This document shows positions 27,270 to 34,423 of a stretch of DNA of 64,000 nt, piece by piece. How positions within the stretch are numbered: the stretch's first letter is position 1; each line of letters begins with the position of its first letter. The DNA comes from Prochlorococcus sp. scB243_498I20. GTDB lineage: Bacteria > Cyanobacteriota > Cyanobacteriia > PCC-6307 > Cyanobiaceae. A program made the position numbers and the translations under genes. A model generated the notes under the pieces. That model was not told where the DNA came from and ran no database searches. It worked only from the letters and a program-made list of their open reading frames with translations. The DNA is taken from NCBI GenBank assembly GCA_000635015.1, contig JFMR01000108.1, forward strand, positions 1 to 64,000, read 5' to 3'.

Positions 27270-27475
27270 ACTTCTAAAAATCAATAAACTAATACTAAAA
27301 TTAATTAAATATGATTCGTGAGTTTCTTTTTAAAGTTTTAGTTTAGATGTATAATCAAAATTTTTTTCAAATTAAAGTCAAATAAAATGCTTGATTAATT
27401 GACTATTAATGTTGATTCATTGAGTATTGAAAATACTGGAGATAAGAAAATTTTTATTAATCAATACAAAATATT

Positions 27476-27553
27476 TGCACTCAACAAAACCACTGCTTTG
27501 CCTAAGTATGTGTGGAGTGCATTCTTATAATGACACGATAAAAATTTTTTCGT
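27476..27553. ncRNA. candidate structured RNA or leader
   Basis: TGCACT (27476-27481) pairs with AGTGCA (27516-27521), and inside it CCAC (27490-27493) pairs with GTGG (27512-27515). A second hairpin follows, CACGA/TCGTG around an A/T-rich stem (27533-27553), then AT-rich sequence. It could be a small RNA, or the 5' leader of the zinc-ribbon gene that begins 59 bases later. No known family is recognised. Confidence 0.38.
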
Positions 27554-27611
27554 GATTATTTTCAATCAATTTTTTTTTTATCTAAAGTATATTTAGCGAA
27601 GATAAAAATGT

Positions 27612-27767
27612 TTGAAAAAATGTGATTCATGTCATAAGCCAGATAAAATTCATTACAGAGTTAAATCCATAATTCATAAAGACTGGATTTTTTGTTGTAA
27701 AGAATGTTGGAATATAATTTCTAAACATAATAATTATTCCTACGGTGGCACAAGAAAGTCAAAATAA
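27612..27767 (+). CDS. small zinc-ribbon protein (51 aa)
   Basis: TTG start gives MKKCDSCHKPDKIHYRV, then KDWIFCCKECW and a SYGGTRKSK end. Two pairs, C4-x2-C7 and C29-x2-C32 (with an extra C28), form a treble-clef or ribbon-type zinc site. Small proteins of this type occur in marine picocyanobacteria, but the role is unknown. It could bind nucleic acid or a protein partner. The ATG at 27608 is in another frame and ends at once. Confidence 0.68.
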   Translation: MKKCDSCHKPDKIHYRVKSIIHKDWIFCCKECWNIISKHNNYSYGGTRKSK

Positions 27768-27955
27768 TGACTTTCTTGCAAACTAATATAGAAAAACGAT
27801 CAAATAATAAGAAGCTTGGAAATCTATAAAATTACTTTTAATAAGAACTTGACAATTAATGATGATTTAAAAACATGATTTATGAAATTTACCTACAAAA
27901 ATAACTTTCTTTTTTTATTTGATTTATTTTTTAATATACTTTTTCTAATAGAATC

Positions 27956-28405
27956 TTGTCTTATTTTGCTAAACCAAACTTTATAGTTTATGACGAATGG
28001 TTTGATAACGACTTTAAAAAAACTAAACTTGATTTAAAAAATAAAAAAATAACAAAGAGTTCAAAAATACATGAATTTTTTTATGAGCAATCAAATTACA
28101 AAGTTGGTGCGTCTGAAAATAACTTGCAAATAGGCATTGATAAAAATAGGGAGGAACTATTTAATAATTATTATTTTGAAAATAATTCTGAAAAATATAA
28201 TTCATTATCAAATAAAAAATTTATGTTCTTTGAAAAATTAGCCCAAAACAAACTTAAATTAAATCTCAAAAAAAAATTTATTTATTCTTTATCTATTTTT
28301 GGCTTTGTATTATTTTTAGGATTTCTGTTGTTTTTTATCTCGCAATCTAAGACAAATAAATCAAAAATAACAATTAAACCAATTGTTTTAGAAAAAGGAT
28401 TTTAA
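27956..28405 (+). CDS. hypothetical protein with C-terminal membrane helix (149 aa)
   Basis: TTG start. The first 105 residues are polar, Asn/Lys-rich and without a known domain (FIVYDEWFDNDFKKT near the start). One helix (about 114-131, LSIFGFVLFLGFLLFFI) is near the C-terminus, followed by a short basic tail, so it is probably a tail-anchored membrane protein. Not recognised. Convergent with the next gene (4 bases between). Confidence 0.6.
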   Translation: MSYFAKPNFIVYDEWFDNDFKKTKLDLKNKKITKSSKIHEFFYEQSNYKVGASENNLQIGIDKNREELFNNYYFENNSEKYNSLSNKKFMFFEKLAQNKLKLNLKKKFIYSLSIFGFVLFLGFLLFFISQSKTNKSKITIKPIVLEKGF

Positions 28406-28409
28406 TTTC

Positions 28410-28886
28410 CTAAAAAAAATTGTTAATTTCTTTTTTTATAGATTTATATTCTAAATTAATTCCTTTTATAAATTCACCTACTTCTTTTTTAGTATTCTTA
28501 TATTCATTTAATTTCTGTTTGGTTTTCTCATAGAAAATCGATTCAAATTTTCCTGGACTTACCTCCTCTATCCAATATCCTGTTAAACAATAAATTTGGT
28601 TTGGAATAAAAGTAATAATAAATAATTTTTTGGAATTTTTATATTGATCAATTATCTTATTAGCTAAAGTGCCTTTAGTTTTTTTAGTACCAAATAGAGC
28701 AATATCTTTTGCTAAAGGCCTAAAATTCTTAGATAGATTCTTATTTTTTTCTACTGTATTTCTAGAAATTATTTTTTCTAAAGAATAACAATAATCCAAA
28801 AAATTAGTATTTTCTTTTTTAGAGGGATATATAGTTATGAGGGAACTTAAAATTAAAAAAGAAGTGAAAAGAAATTTTTTAAACAT
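28410..28886 (-). CDS. hypothetical exported protein (158 aa)
   Basis: A signal peptide is clear: MFKKFLFTSFLILSSLITIY. The mature part is Lys-rich, with two cysteines (in LDYCYSLEKII and NQIYCLTGYW) that may form a disulphide in the periplasm. The segment CLTGYWIEEVSPGKFESIF could be a small beta-rich unit. No family is recognised. Confidence 0.65.
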   Translation of the reverse strand: MFKKFLFTSFLILSSLITIYPSKKENTNFLDYCYSLEKIISRNTVEKNKNLSKNFRPLAKDIALFGTKKTKGTLANKIIDQYKNSKKLFIITFIPNQIYCLTGYWIEEVSPGKFESIFYEKTKQKLNEYKNTKKEVGEFIKGINLEYKSIKKEINNFF

Positions 28887-29081
28887 TTATTTTAATAGAT
28901 TTATTATTTCATAAATATAAAAAGACAATTTATAAATTACTATTAAATACTTTAATAAGATTCACATTAATTAAAAAGCTCTCTATTAATTTAGCTAAAA
29001 CCCTTTAACAAAAATTTAAAATTATTTCAGACTAATTAAGTATTTATCAAACGCATAAAACTTTTTTCTTATAATAAGATT

Positions 29082-29462
29082 ATGAAAAGTTCTTTTTTGA
29101 AAAATAAAAGGATCAAATCCTTTTTAGATTTTTTTTCAAGAGTATCAATTTCAGCAATATTTATCTCAGCTATTCCCGGCAAAATAAATAATTTTGAAAG
29201 AACAGTTGAATATATTTCTACAAAAGGCATTCCTGAACCAATTTCATCTATTCTTCTAGTGGGAGCTATTATATGTCTTATCTTTGGTTCTGGATTTTTT
29301 ATATTTGGTGAAAAGCAAAAAATCGGTTCAGTCTTTTTATTACTATTTATTATTCCAACAACAATAATTTTTCATGTATTCCCTTTTCATCAAAGAGCAG
29401 TATTTATGAATCTCGCATTGATAGGTGGATTAATTATTACTGCAATAAGGGAACCAAAATAA
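29082..29462 (+). CDS. DoxX-like membrane protein (126 aa)
   Basis: About four membrane segments. The opening FLDFFSRVSISAIFISAIPG and the loop NNFERTVEYISTKGIPEP, with the later FPFHQRAVFMNLALIGG, fit the DoxX family. It is much shorter than the other DoxX protein at 192-743, lacking the acidic tail. Function unknown. Confidence 0.78.
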   Translation: MKSSFLKNKRIKSFLDFFSRVSISAIFISAIPGKINNFERTVEYISTKGIPEPISSILLVGAIICLIFGSGFFIFGEKQKIGSVFLLLFIIPTTIIFHVFPFHQRAVFMNLALIGGLIITAIREPK

Positions 29463-29481
29463 ATTACTTAATTAAAGAAAC

Positions 29482-29640
29482 CTAAATATTTTCATTTTTC
29501 TCTCTTAATTCTGGGAAGCAATTTGCAATATGAATTAATTCATAAACCTCTTTGCTATCATATTTTTTATTCGGAATTCCACTTCCCACCTCTATGCCTC
29601 TCTCTTTCATCTTTTTTAATATTAGTTCTTGTCCTTGCAT
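29482..29640 (-). CDS. small soluble protein (52 aa)
   Basis: ATG-to-TAG frame: MQGQELILKKMKERGIEVGSG, then KKYDSKEVYELIHIANCFPE. Basic and helical with one cysteine. The frame stays open for 17 codons before the ATG without another start. Not recognised. Confidence 0.5.
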   Translation of the reverse strand: MQGQELILKKMKERGIEVGSGIPNKKYDSKEVYELIHIANCFPELREKNENI

Positions 29641-29728
29641 ACTTGAAATAGACTTAAATCTTTTAGTTCGTTCTTCTTTATTCTCTAGATTTTAATTTAG
29701 TTAAACTTTACTATTAAGTTTATATCAA

Positions 29729-29851
29729 TTAGCGATTCATTAAATAAGTAATAAAACCAGTAAATGTAAGTAATTTAAATCCAATAAAGAAGGGTAAATA
29801 TTTTTTGACCTTTTTGCCAACAGGCAAAAATTTGTTTAATAAATTGATCAT
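29729..29851 (-). CDS. small membrane protein (40 aa)
   Basis: ATG-to-TAA frame. A basic amphipathic start (NLLNKFLPVGKKVKKYL) leads into one helix (FFIGFKLLTFTGFITYLM). Not recognised; moderate support. Confidence 0.42.
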   Translation of the reverse strand: MINLLNKFLPVGKKVKKYLPFFIGFKLLTFTGFITYLMNR

Positions 29852-29970
29852 GATTTACATTAAAAATCTAATTATTTCGAACATCCTAACGAATTTTTTT
29901 AGAAATATTCCATTTTGATTTGTACATTTTAAATAGTAGATCTAAACTAAAAGGGTGACGTCACTTTTTT

Positions 29971-30357
29971 ATGAATGATAAAGAAACAATAATTTCATTA
30001 TTAAATGAATTTGCCAATCCAAAAAAAATGGCCTCATTTTTTGTTGACAATGCGACTCCAGATTTTTTATTCATAAGACCAAGTGGTAATCCTATAGATG
30101 CAAAAGGATTCGAACAAATGATTACTGGTGATATAGTTCAAGAAAAGGCAGAAATAACTAAAATTCACCGATTCGAATTTTTAAGCGAAAATATTGTAAT
30201 GTGCATTTTTACACTAGGTTCAAGATTTACTTATAAAGGGACACCTAATGATGACTTACCAACAGTTACGTCAATTTTTAGAAAAGTAAATAATGTTTGG
30301 AAAATTCACTGGATGCAAAGATCTACAGGAAATTCTGATTTATCTTTATGGGATTAG
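29971..30357 (+). CDS. NTF2-like (SnoaL-type, DUF3804-like) protein
   Basis: 128 residues with the cone-shaped NTF2 fold pattern: an N-terminal helix (KETIISLLNEFANPKKMASFF), a strand-loop with TPDFLFIRPSGNPI, a helix (KGFEQMI), and the last strands with FRKVNNVWKIHWMQRS. Such proteins are small-ligand binders or enzymes; the family resembles DUF3804 of cyanobacteria. The 3' end overlaps the mini-gene at 30348 by 10 bases. Confidence 0.72.
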   Translation: MNDKETIISLLNEFANPKKMASFFVDNATPDFLFIRPSGNPIDAKGFEQMITGDIVQEKAEITKIHRFEFLSENIVMCIFTLGSRFTYKGTPNDDLPTVTSIFRKVNNVWKIHWMQRSTGNSDLSLWD

Positions 30358-30437
30358 CAAAGTTAATATCTTTTTTAATGGTGCTACTTCTTTTAGGTAG
30401 TTCTTTTATTGGTTTAATTTTTTATTTTATAAAATAA
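30348..30437 (+). CDS. single-helix mini-protein (29 aa)
   Basis: ATG within the end of the NTF2-like gene. The whole product is one helix (LISFLMVLLLLGSSFIGLIF) with a Lys end. The overlap suggests translational coupling. Size and shape match tiny thylakoid membrane peptides; no subunit is recognised. Confidence 0.5.
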   Translation: MGLAKLISFLMVLLLLGSSFIGLIFYFIK

Positions 30438-30934
30438 ATACATTAAAAAAATATCCCGTTACTATTTCTTTTTTAGAAAACAATTCCTTTTTTTATTAAG
30501 TAATTTTGATTTTCAGGTGAAAATAAAAACTTTAGACAGACTAACCCCTATATCTAAAGCTAATAAAGCGATTAGTAACTTACTCATTTTTTAGAACTCT
30601 CAACTATTTTTTTGTAAAGTTCTTCAGAAATAGGCTGCATAACCTAGTAAAAATCTGATTACAAATTAGTTATTTTAAAATTAATTTCTCGTTACTAAAT
30701 ATACAAATATATGAATTTTTAAATAGGTAAATAATATCTTCACAATAAGTTTTTCTTATAACGTATTGATAAATACTGAGTTCAAAACTTTAACTAATGT
30801 CAAAACTTTTTTAAAAAAGAAATTAGAAATCTTATTTCAAGTAAATAGATCCTCTGTAAGTGAGCTTTATTATCTTTTCTTCTTGTTTTCTACAATATAC
30901 GAATGACTTTCCATTGAAATACATGTTTACCATG

Positions 30935-31035
30935 ATGCAGCTCCTGAACTTGCTCAAGTCCCCGTCCTATGGCTTGAGTCGTACTGCGGTCTATCAGTTG
31001 GTAGATCGGACGATTTTGTAGTATTCACTACAATC
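30935..31035. ncRNA. candidate structured RNA with tRNA-D-arm-like hairpin
   Basis: A locally GC-richer island in a 636-base gene-free gap (30438-31072). Three hairpins in a row: CTCAAG (30953-30958) with CTTGAG (30973-30978); GGTCTA (30988-30993) with TAGATC (31002-31007), whose loop reads TCAGTTGG as in tRNA D arms; and TTGTAGT/ACTACAA (31016-31033). It cannot fold as a whole tRNA. The strand is unclear. The rest of the gap shows only an 18-codon frame on the minus strand (30584-30640) that is too short to claim. Confidence 0.42.
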
Positions 31036-31072
31036 TACTTATACAGTATTTATACTTAGATGTCAACAATTA

Positions 31073-31216
31073 TTAGAAACTAAACTTCAATTTAAAAGTA
31101 GATTTGGATCTCATAAACTCCCGAACAAGAATACAGAACATATAACTACGAGTAACTCCCATAAAAACTGAAACAAATGCTAGAACCACACAAATAGGGC
31201 AATGTGGGAATCCCAT
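31073..31216 (-). CDS. small membrane protein with HCPIC motif (47 aa)
   Basis: The ATG shares one base with the stop of the upstream gene at 31216-31413. The product starts MGFPHCPICVVLAFVSVFMG: a C-x2-C pair at the head of a membrane helix, then a basic tail (VREFMRSKSTFKLKF). The CPxC at a helix end could be redox-active or metal-binding; not proven. The two genes likely form a coupled pair. Confidence 0.52.
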   Translation of the reverse strand: MGFPHCPICVVLAFVSVFMGVTRSYMFCILVREFMRSKSTFKLKFSF

Positions 31217-31413
31217 TATTTATTTTCCAATATAAATTTTAATTCAGCCTCTGCATTATAAATATCAATTCTTCTCTTAAGTAGTTTAAAAAATTTATTT
31301 ATTTTTTTCAAAATTAAACCTTCTTTAGGCATCAATAATAATATTATTATTAGAATGAATATATCAATGAGCAAAAATACTGAATCCATTGATATAACTA
31401 ATGTTTGTAACAA
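31216..31413 (-). CDS. small membrane protein (65 aa)
   Basis: A strongly hydrophobic N-terminal helix (about 9-28, SMDSVFLLIDIFILIIILLL) is followed by a basic amphipathic C-terminal half (KKINKFFKLLKRRIDIY). The stop overlaps the start of the HCPIC mini-protein by one base. Not recognised. Confidence 0.52.
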   Translation of the reverse strand: MLQTLVISMDSVFLLIDIFILIIILLLMPKEGLILKKINKFFKLLKRRIDIYNAEAELKFILENK

Positions 31414-31550
31414 AATTATACAATAAACAACACCGACATTTGCTCAGATACTCTTGATCAACCAACAAATAAAGGCTTATTCAAAATTAAATATAATAAT
31501 TGGAGATCTAGTTACCTTGCAGTGCTTTTTCCCTTTTGCTAAAAAAATAT

Positions 31551-31744
31551 AGCGGGCTTAAGTCCAATAAATAGTCCACGAGGATTTAGTCCGCTACCTA
31601 AAGCCTGAGATTACAAATTTATCCTAATTAATATGCCACTATGCTTTACAAGGCAAATATCTTGATTGCGCAATAAATTTATTTTGTAGATTGCTATTAC
31701 AAAAATGATAAGTTTATTTAAATTAGTTACTAAATCCTCGTGGA
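31551..31744 (+). promoter_or_regulatory. hairpin and 16-nt inverted repeat covering a GTG start
   Basis: AGCGGGCTTAAGTCC (31551-31565) can pair imperfectly with GGATTTAGTCCGCT (31582-31595). The stretch TCCACGAGGATTTAGT (31575-31590) is the exact reverse complement of ACTAAATCCTCGTGGA (31729-31744), which holds the GTG start codon (31740) of the next small gene. If both lie on one transcript, the start would be buried in a 16-bp helix. It may also be an antisense target. Confidence 0.5.
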
Positions 31745-31859
31745 GAAAGCTTTAGTAAATTTCTTTTACTGGTTACTGATAAGATCAGCTGAATCTCATT
31801 ATGGAGAATCATTTGTATCTGTAGAAGTTCCATCTAATTCAATCAAAAGTTTTTCTTGA
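31740..31859 (+). CDS. SAESxYG mini-protein, copy 1 (39 aa)
   Basis: GTG start; the upstream frame is closed by a stop 9 bases earlier, so no other start exists. The product MEKALVNFFYWLLIRSAESH continues with YGESFVSVEVPSN. The protein at 36175-36282 has the same plan: MEK, then NF.YW, then SAES, YG and an acidic residue plus Ser, ending in V-E/T-V-P. This conservation across a diverged pair is strong evidence that both are real. Function unknown; the N-terminal part may be a short amphipathic helix. Confidence 0.68.
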   Translation: MEKALVNFFYWLLIRSAESHYGESFVSVEVPSNSIKSFS

Positions 31860-32004
31860 TTTCTGAAAGTTTTTAATACTTAAATTCATAGCTTTCTGAA
31901 AAATGAATAACTAATTTGAATTAAGTTGGTTAATTATCTCTATTGCAAATAAAGATAATGTTGTTAATCTTGCACTTAAAGAAGAAACTTAATTTCTTAA
32001 ACTG

Positions 32005-32214
32005 ATGCAATTTGATCATTTAAATTTCAATGAAGATGATGGCCTCATGTCCATAGAAGATTTAAGGGCTTTACGTCTTCGAAAAAAGAAAATTGAAAGT
32101 GATAAGAAAGCTAGAAAGTATATCCTGGATATAAATCAAAGATATAGAAAAATGAGTACCCGCAAAAGTAATAACTTTTTAAGAAATATGAACCCTTTTA
32201 AAAAGGCCGCATAA
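32005..32214 (+). CDS. hypothetical basic protein (69 aa)
   Basis: An acidic start (FNEDDGLMSIEDLRALRLRK) leads into a long basic helix (KKKIESDKKARKYIL) and an end with FLRNMNPFKKAA. It may bind nucleic acid or the ribosome, but no family is recognised. A terminator-like hairpin follows at 32301-32329. Confidence 0.6.
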   Translation: MQFDHLNFNEDDGLMSIEDLRALRLRKKKIESDKKARKYILDINQRYRKMSTRKSNNFLRNMNPFKKAA

Positions 32215-32300
32215 ATTATTAATCTTGATTTTGTTAATTTGTTTAACTTTGCAACTTTCGGAGTAAGATTTTAATGGTGTTTCTTTGGAAGAGTTTCACC

Positions 32301-32329
32301 AAGAGGGGTCGATTTTTGGCCCCTTCTTT
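32301..32329. terminator. terminator-like hairpin
   Basis: AAGAGGGGTC and GGCCCCTTCTT pair around a GATTTTT loop, a GC-rich stem followed by TTCTTT on the + strand. It can end transcription from the 69-residue gene 87 bases upstream. A minus-strand frame running through it (32271-32465) is likely spurious. Confidence 0.65.
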
Positions 32330-32539
32330 GCGGAGATATTTTGTAATTGAAACTCGTTGTAAAATTAAAGTAATACTTTCCTAGAAGGCAAAAGTGATGT
32401 AAATCTTTTGTTAAAAGTTTTTTATTACCACTTAATGAAAACTTTATATCTTCAACTAAATCCACTAATTAAAAAAACAAAAGTTTAAGCTTATGGACCA
32501 TTTCCCATAATTTATTGAATTTTTTCATTTGCGTTTTTA

Positions 32540-32743
32540 ATGGCTTCACCTACAAGTTGGGAATTCTACAAAGAAATTGAAACTAAAACTCTATGGGTCA
32601 ATATTTGTACCCAAAATTTAGAAGGAGTAGCTATTTCGATCAATAAATGGTGGAAGACAAGATATCCAGCATACAAAATCAGAATAGTTTCTAAAAAAGA
32701 ATTTGAGCTAATAAAAATGCAAGCTACGAAAAGGGAGCAATAA
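32540..32743 (+). CDS. conserved hypothetical protein (67 aa)
   Basis: Soluble, with aromatic residues (SWEFYKEIETKTLWVNICTQ and SINKWWKTRYPAYKIRI) that suggest a compact alpha/beta fold. No signal peptide or membrane segment. Not recognised; the composition is protein-like and the ATG is clear. Confidence 0.62.
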   Translation: MASPTSWEFYKEIETKTLWVNICTQNLEGVAISINKWWKTRYPAYKIRIVSKKEFELIKMQATKREQ

Positions 32744-32820
32744 AATTATTCTTTGGTAAATATTGATGCTGAATATTTAATTTTTTGCAGCTATTATGAA
32801 ATCAATAAATTAAGGAATAA

Positions 32821-32976
32821 ATGAACTCTGCATTTGCAAAAGTCTCAAATTTGAAAGTTAACAGGGCTTCTAAAATAGCTATTACTCTCGCATCATCAAC
32901 TTTCTTTTTATATGCCTTGGGTCAAGCACCCATTTTTAAAAATATTCTTGCAGGTGCCTTCTCTTGCTCTGGCTAA
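32821..32976 (+). CDS. small protein with hydrophobic core (51 aa)
   Basis: ATG-to-TAA frame: a basic N-terminus (FAKVSNLKVNRASK), a hydrophobic segment (IAITLASSTFFLYALG), and an end NILAGAFSCSG. This could be a signal-like or membrane peptide. A repeated element with a terminator hairpin follows 47 bases after the stop. Confidence 0.52.
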   Translation: MNSAFAKVSNLKVNRASKIAITLASSTFFLYALGQAPIFKNILAGAFSCSG

Positions 32977-33022
32977 ATAAAATACTTTTTTTAGAGAAGC
33001 TAAAAAGCTAGAATAGACTGTG

Positions 33023-33066
33023 ATTGACAGTCGATCTAAACTTAGAGGGATTAAACCCTCTTTTTT
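33023..33066 (+). repeat. ATTGACAGTCGAT element, copy 1, with terminator hairpin
   Basis: Starts ATTGACAGTCGATCTAAAC and continues CTTAGAGG; nearly the same 26 bases occur at 37802-37827 with one change. In this copy GAGGG (33045-33049) pairs with CCCTC (33056-33060) and is followed by TTTTTT, a clear terminator on the + strand. GACTGT just upstream (33016-33021) can also pair with ACAGTC. It lies between the 51-residue gene and the four-gene mini cluster. Confidence 0.6.
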
Positions 33067-33126
33067 AATGATTAATAGATTTATTTTTGAAAAGATAATG
33101 ACTCATCTTATTTCTCTTTTCAGCTG

Positions 33127-33249
33127 ATGAATATTTCCCCTCACCTATTAATTGATGCCGTGATATTAAGCGCTGCCCTTACGATAACGTTGGTATTAAG
33201 AGCAAAAGGTAATGCTGCCAAAAAGAAAAAGAAAATAGATGATTACTAA
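33127..33249 (+). CDS. mini-cluster protein 1 (40 aa)
   Basis: First of four tightly packed mini-genes. One short helix (LLIDAVILSAALTITLVL) and a very basic tail (RAKGNAAKKKKKIDDY). The stop overlaps the second gene by 11 bases. No family recognised; translational coupling is likely. Confidence 0.57.
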   Translation: MNISPHLLIDAVILSAALTITLVLRAKGNAAKKKKKIDDY

Positions 33250-33379
33250 AGAAGAAGAAAAAGAATTTAAAAAACCTAAATTATATAGATTGTGGAACTT
33301 TCTAATTTATGGAAGTTCAATAGCTATTGGAGTTTTCTTAGTTTATTTATATTCTGCTTATGTCTTTATAAATAAATGA
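33239..33379 (+). CDS. mini-cluster protein 2 (46 aa)
   Basis: Charged start (MITKEEEKEFKKPKLYRLWN), then one helix (FLIYGSSIAIGVFLVYLYSA). The frame overlaps gene 1 by 11 bases and gene 3 by 4 bases (ATGA). A single-helix protein with a cytoplasmic N-terminus is the likely layout. Confidence 0.57.
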   Translation: MITKEEEKEFKKPKLYRLWNFLIYGSSIAIGVFLVYLYSAYVFINK

Positions 33380-33471
33380 CTTATATGTACGGCATAGCGA
33401 TTACTTATGGGGTTGTTAGTCTTTTATTGCTTGGTGGGTTTGCATACTTTACTTTTAAAATGAAACGCTAA
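33376..33471 (+). CDS. mini-cluster protein 3 (31 aa)
   Basis: Starts with ATGA overlapping the stop of gene 2. MTYMYGIAITYGVVSLLLLG continues to a short helix end and a KMKR tail. A 31-residue one-helix peptide, the size of small photosystem or cytochrome subunits, though no such subunit is recognised. Confidence 0.55.
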   Translation: MTYMYGIAITYGVVSLLLLGGFAYFTFKMKR

Positions 33472-33476
33472 TTTTT

Positions 33477-33602
33477 ATGTCATCTTCAATTAGAAATTTC
33501 TTAGATAAATTTTTTGATTTATGTAGAGAATATCAACAAGAAATCCCACCTCAAAAGATGGCTGATATTTTAAGAGAATATGCAGATAGATTAGATGAAT
33601 GA
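33477..33602 (+). CDS. mini-cluster protein 4 (41 aa)
   Basis: Begins 5 bases after gene 3. Soluble and helical: SIRNFLDKFFDLCREYQQEI, then PPQKMADILREYADRLDE. The only non-membrane member of the cluster; it could be the regulatory or soluble partner of the three one-helix proteins. Not recognised. Confidence 0.57.
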   Translation: MSSSIRNFLDKFFDLCREYQQEIPPQKMADILREYADRLDE

Positions 33603-33841
33603 TAGATACTGGGAGACCTGAGAAAGTATTAAGAGTATATAATCTCTAAGCAAAATTTAAACAAATTTTTTTTAATGTTAGGATAAATTTTTTGAAGATA
33701 TTTTCCTTGCAATCATTTATAATTTGAGATTTTTTTTTGATCCTTAATCCGTACAATTTTGTTCCTCTTACCGCACACATACAACTTGAAATTTACCATT
33801 CAAATGAATTAGAACATAGTTGTAGTAAAGGGGTAAGTCTT

Positions 33842-33994
33842 ATGGCACTAAACGACACATTTACTATCCAAGTAATTAATTTGGATAAAAAAAATCTTTC
33901 ACATGACAATAAGCTAAAAGAAATTGAAGCTTATTGGAATAACGAATGTGCAGAACATCCGAGTAACAACCATTGCAAGATTTTTTGTGATTGA
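33842..33994 (+). CDS. C-x8-C-x3-C mini-protein, copy 1 (50 aa)
   Basis: The ATG at 33842 has a good ribosome-binding site (AAAGGGG about 9 bases before). The frame is open from a TTG at 33737, but that start lacks support. The end reads NNECAEHPSNNHCKIFCD: C-x8-C-x3-C. The protein at 34197-34343 ends with the same spacing (KECIDYPNQEDCLVRCN) and also has an FT(I/V) near residue 7, so the two are paralogues. The cysteines suggest a metal site or disulphides. Confidence 0.68.
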   Translation: MALNDTFTIQVINLDKKNLSHDNKLKEIEAYWNNECAEHPSNNHCKIFCD

Positions 33995-34079
33995 AACTTT
34001 AACTTTTAGGTATTCTTACGCTTGATTTTTACCTAATACCCGTACTAGAGAATAATCAGATAGAAAGGAGGCCACGCAA

Positions 34080-34181
34080 ATGACTAATTTAGGTATAGAA
34101 ATTTTATTTTGGACAATTTTAATTTCTTATTTGGGATTAAGGTTTTCTCAAACTTGGAATGGATTCAAAAAACAGTATTAA
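34080..34181 (+). CDS. single-helix mini-protein (33 aa)
   Basis: Preceded by AAAGGAGG, a near-perfect anti-16S match about 8 bases from the ATG, very unusual in this window. The product is TNLGIEILFWTILISYLGLR with a short basic end. It lies between the two C-x8-C-x3-C genes, 15 bases before the second, so all three may form one unit. Confidence 0.62.
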   Translation: MTNLGIEILFWTILISYLGLRFSQTWNGFKKQY

Positions 34182-34196
34182 TTAGGAGAATAGAAA

Positions 34197-34343
34197 ATGA
34201 AACTACAAACTCAGTTCACGGTTCCAAACAAAGAATTAAAAGATCTTGATTATGTGAATAAAGTAGATTTCTTAAAAGAAACTTTGAATAAAGAATGTAT
34301 AGATTATCCAAATCAAGAAGATTGCTTGGTTCGTTGCAATTAA
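34197..34343 (+). CDS. C-x8-C-x3-C mini-protein, copy 2 (48 aa)
   Basis: ATG with AGGAGA about 8 bases before. The product begins MKLQTQFTVPNKELKDL and ends ECIDYPNQEDCLVRCN. The cysteine spacing and the Glu before the first Cys match the protein at 33842. A Pro lies in the loop in both. No known family is recognised, but the pair clearly share ancestry. Confidence 0.7.
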   Translation: MKLQTQFTVPNKELKDLDYVNKVDFLKETLNKECIDYPNQEDCLVRCN

Positions 34344-34423
34344 AAAAAATAAAATAGCTGTTTTTAAAAAGAAAATAAAATTTTTATTAGTATTTATAAA
34401 TTTTCTAAAAGGGAGTAAGCACT

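Noticed and set aside
30584-30640. 18-codon minus-strand frame (MQPISEELYKK...)
   Set aside because: Too short to support without comparative data, although the composition is protein-like.
30935-31035. Intact tRNA or two-piece tmRNA
   Set aside because: Only a D-arm-like hairpin is present; anticodon and T arms are missing, and no tmRNA tag-like sequence was seen.
32271-32465. 64-codon minus-strand frame
   Set aside because: It runs through a GC-rich terminator hairpin (32301-32329) and its product has no protein-like pattern.
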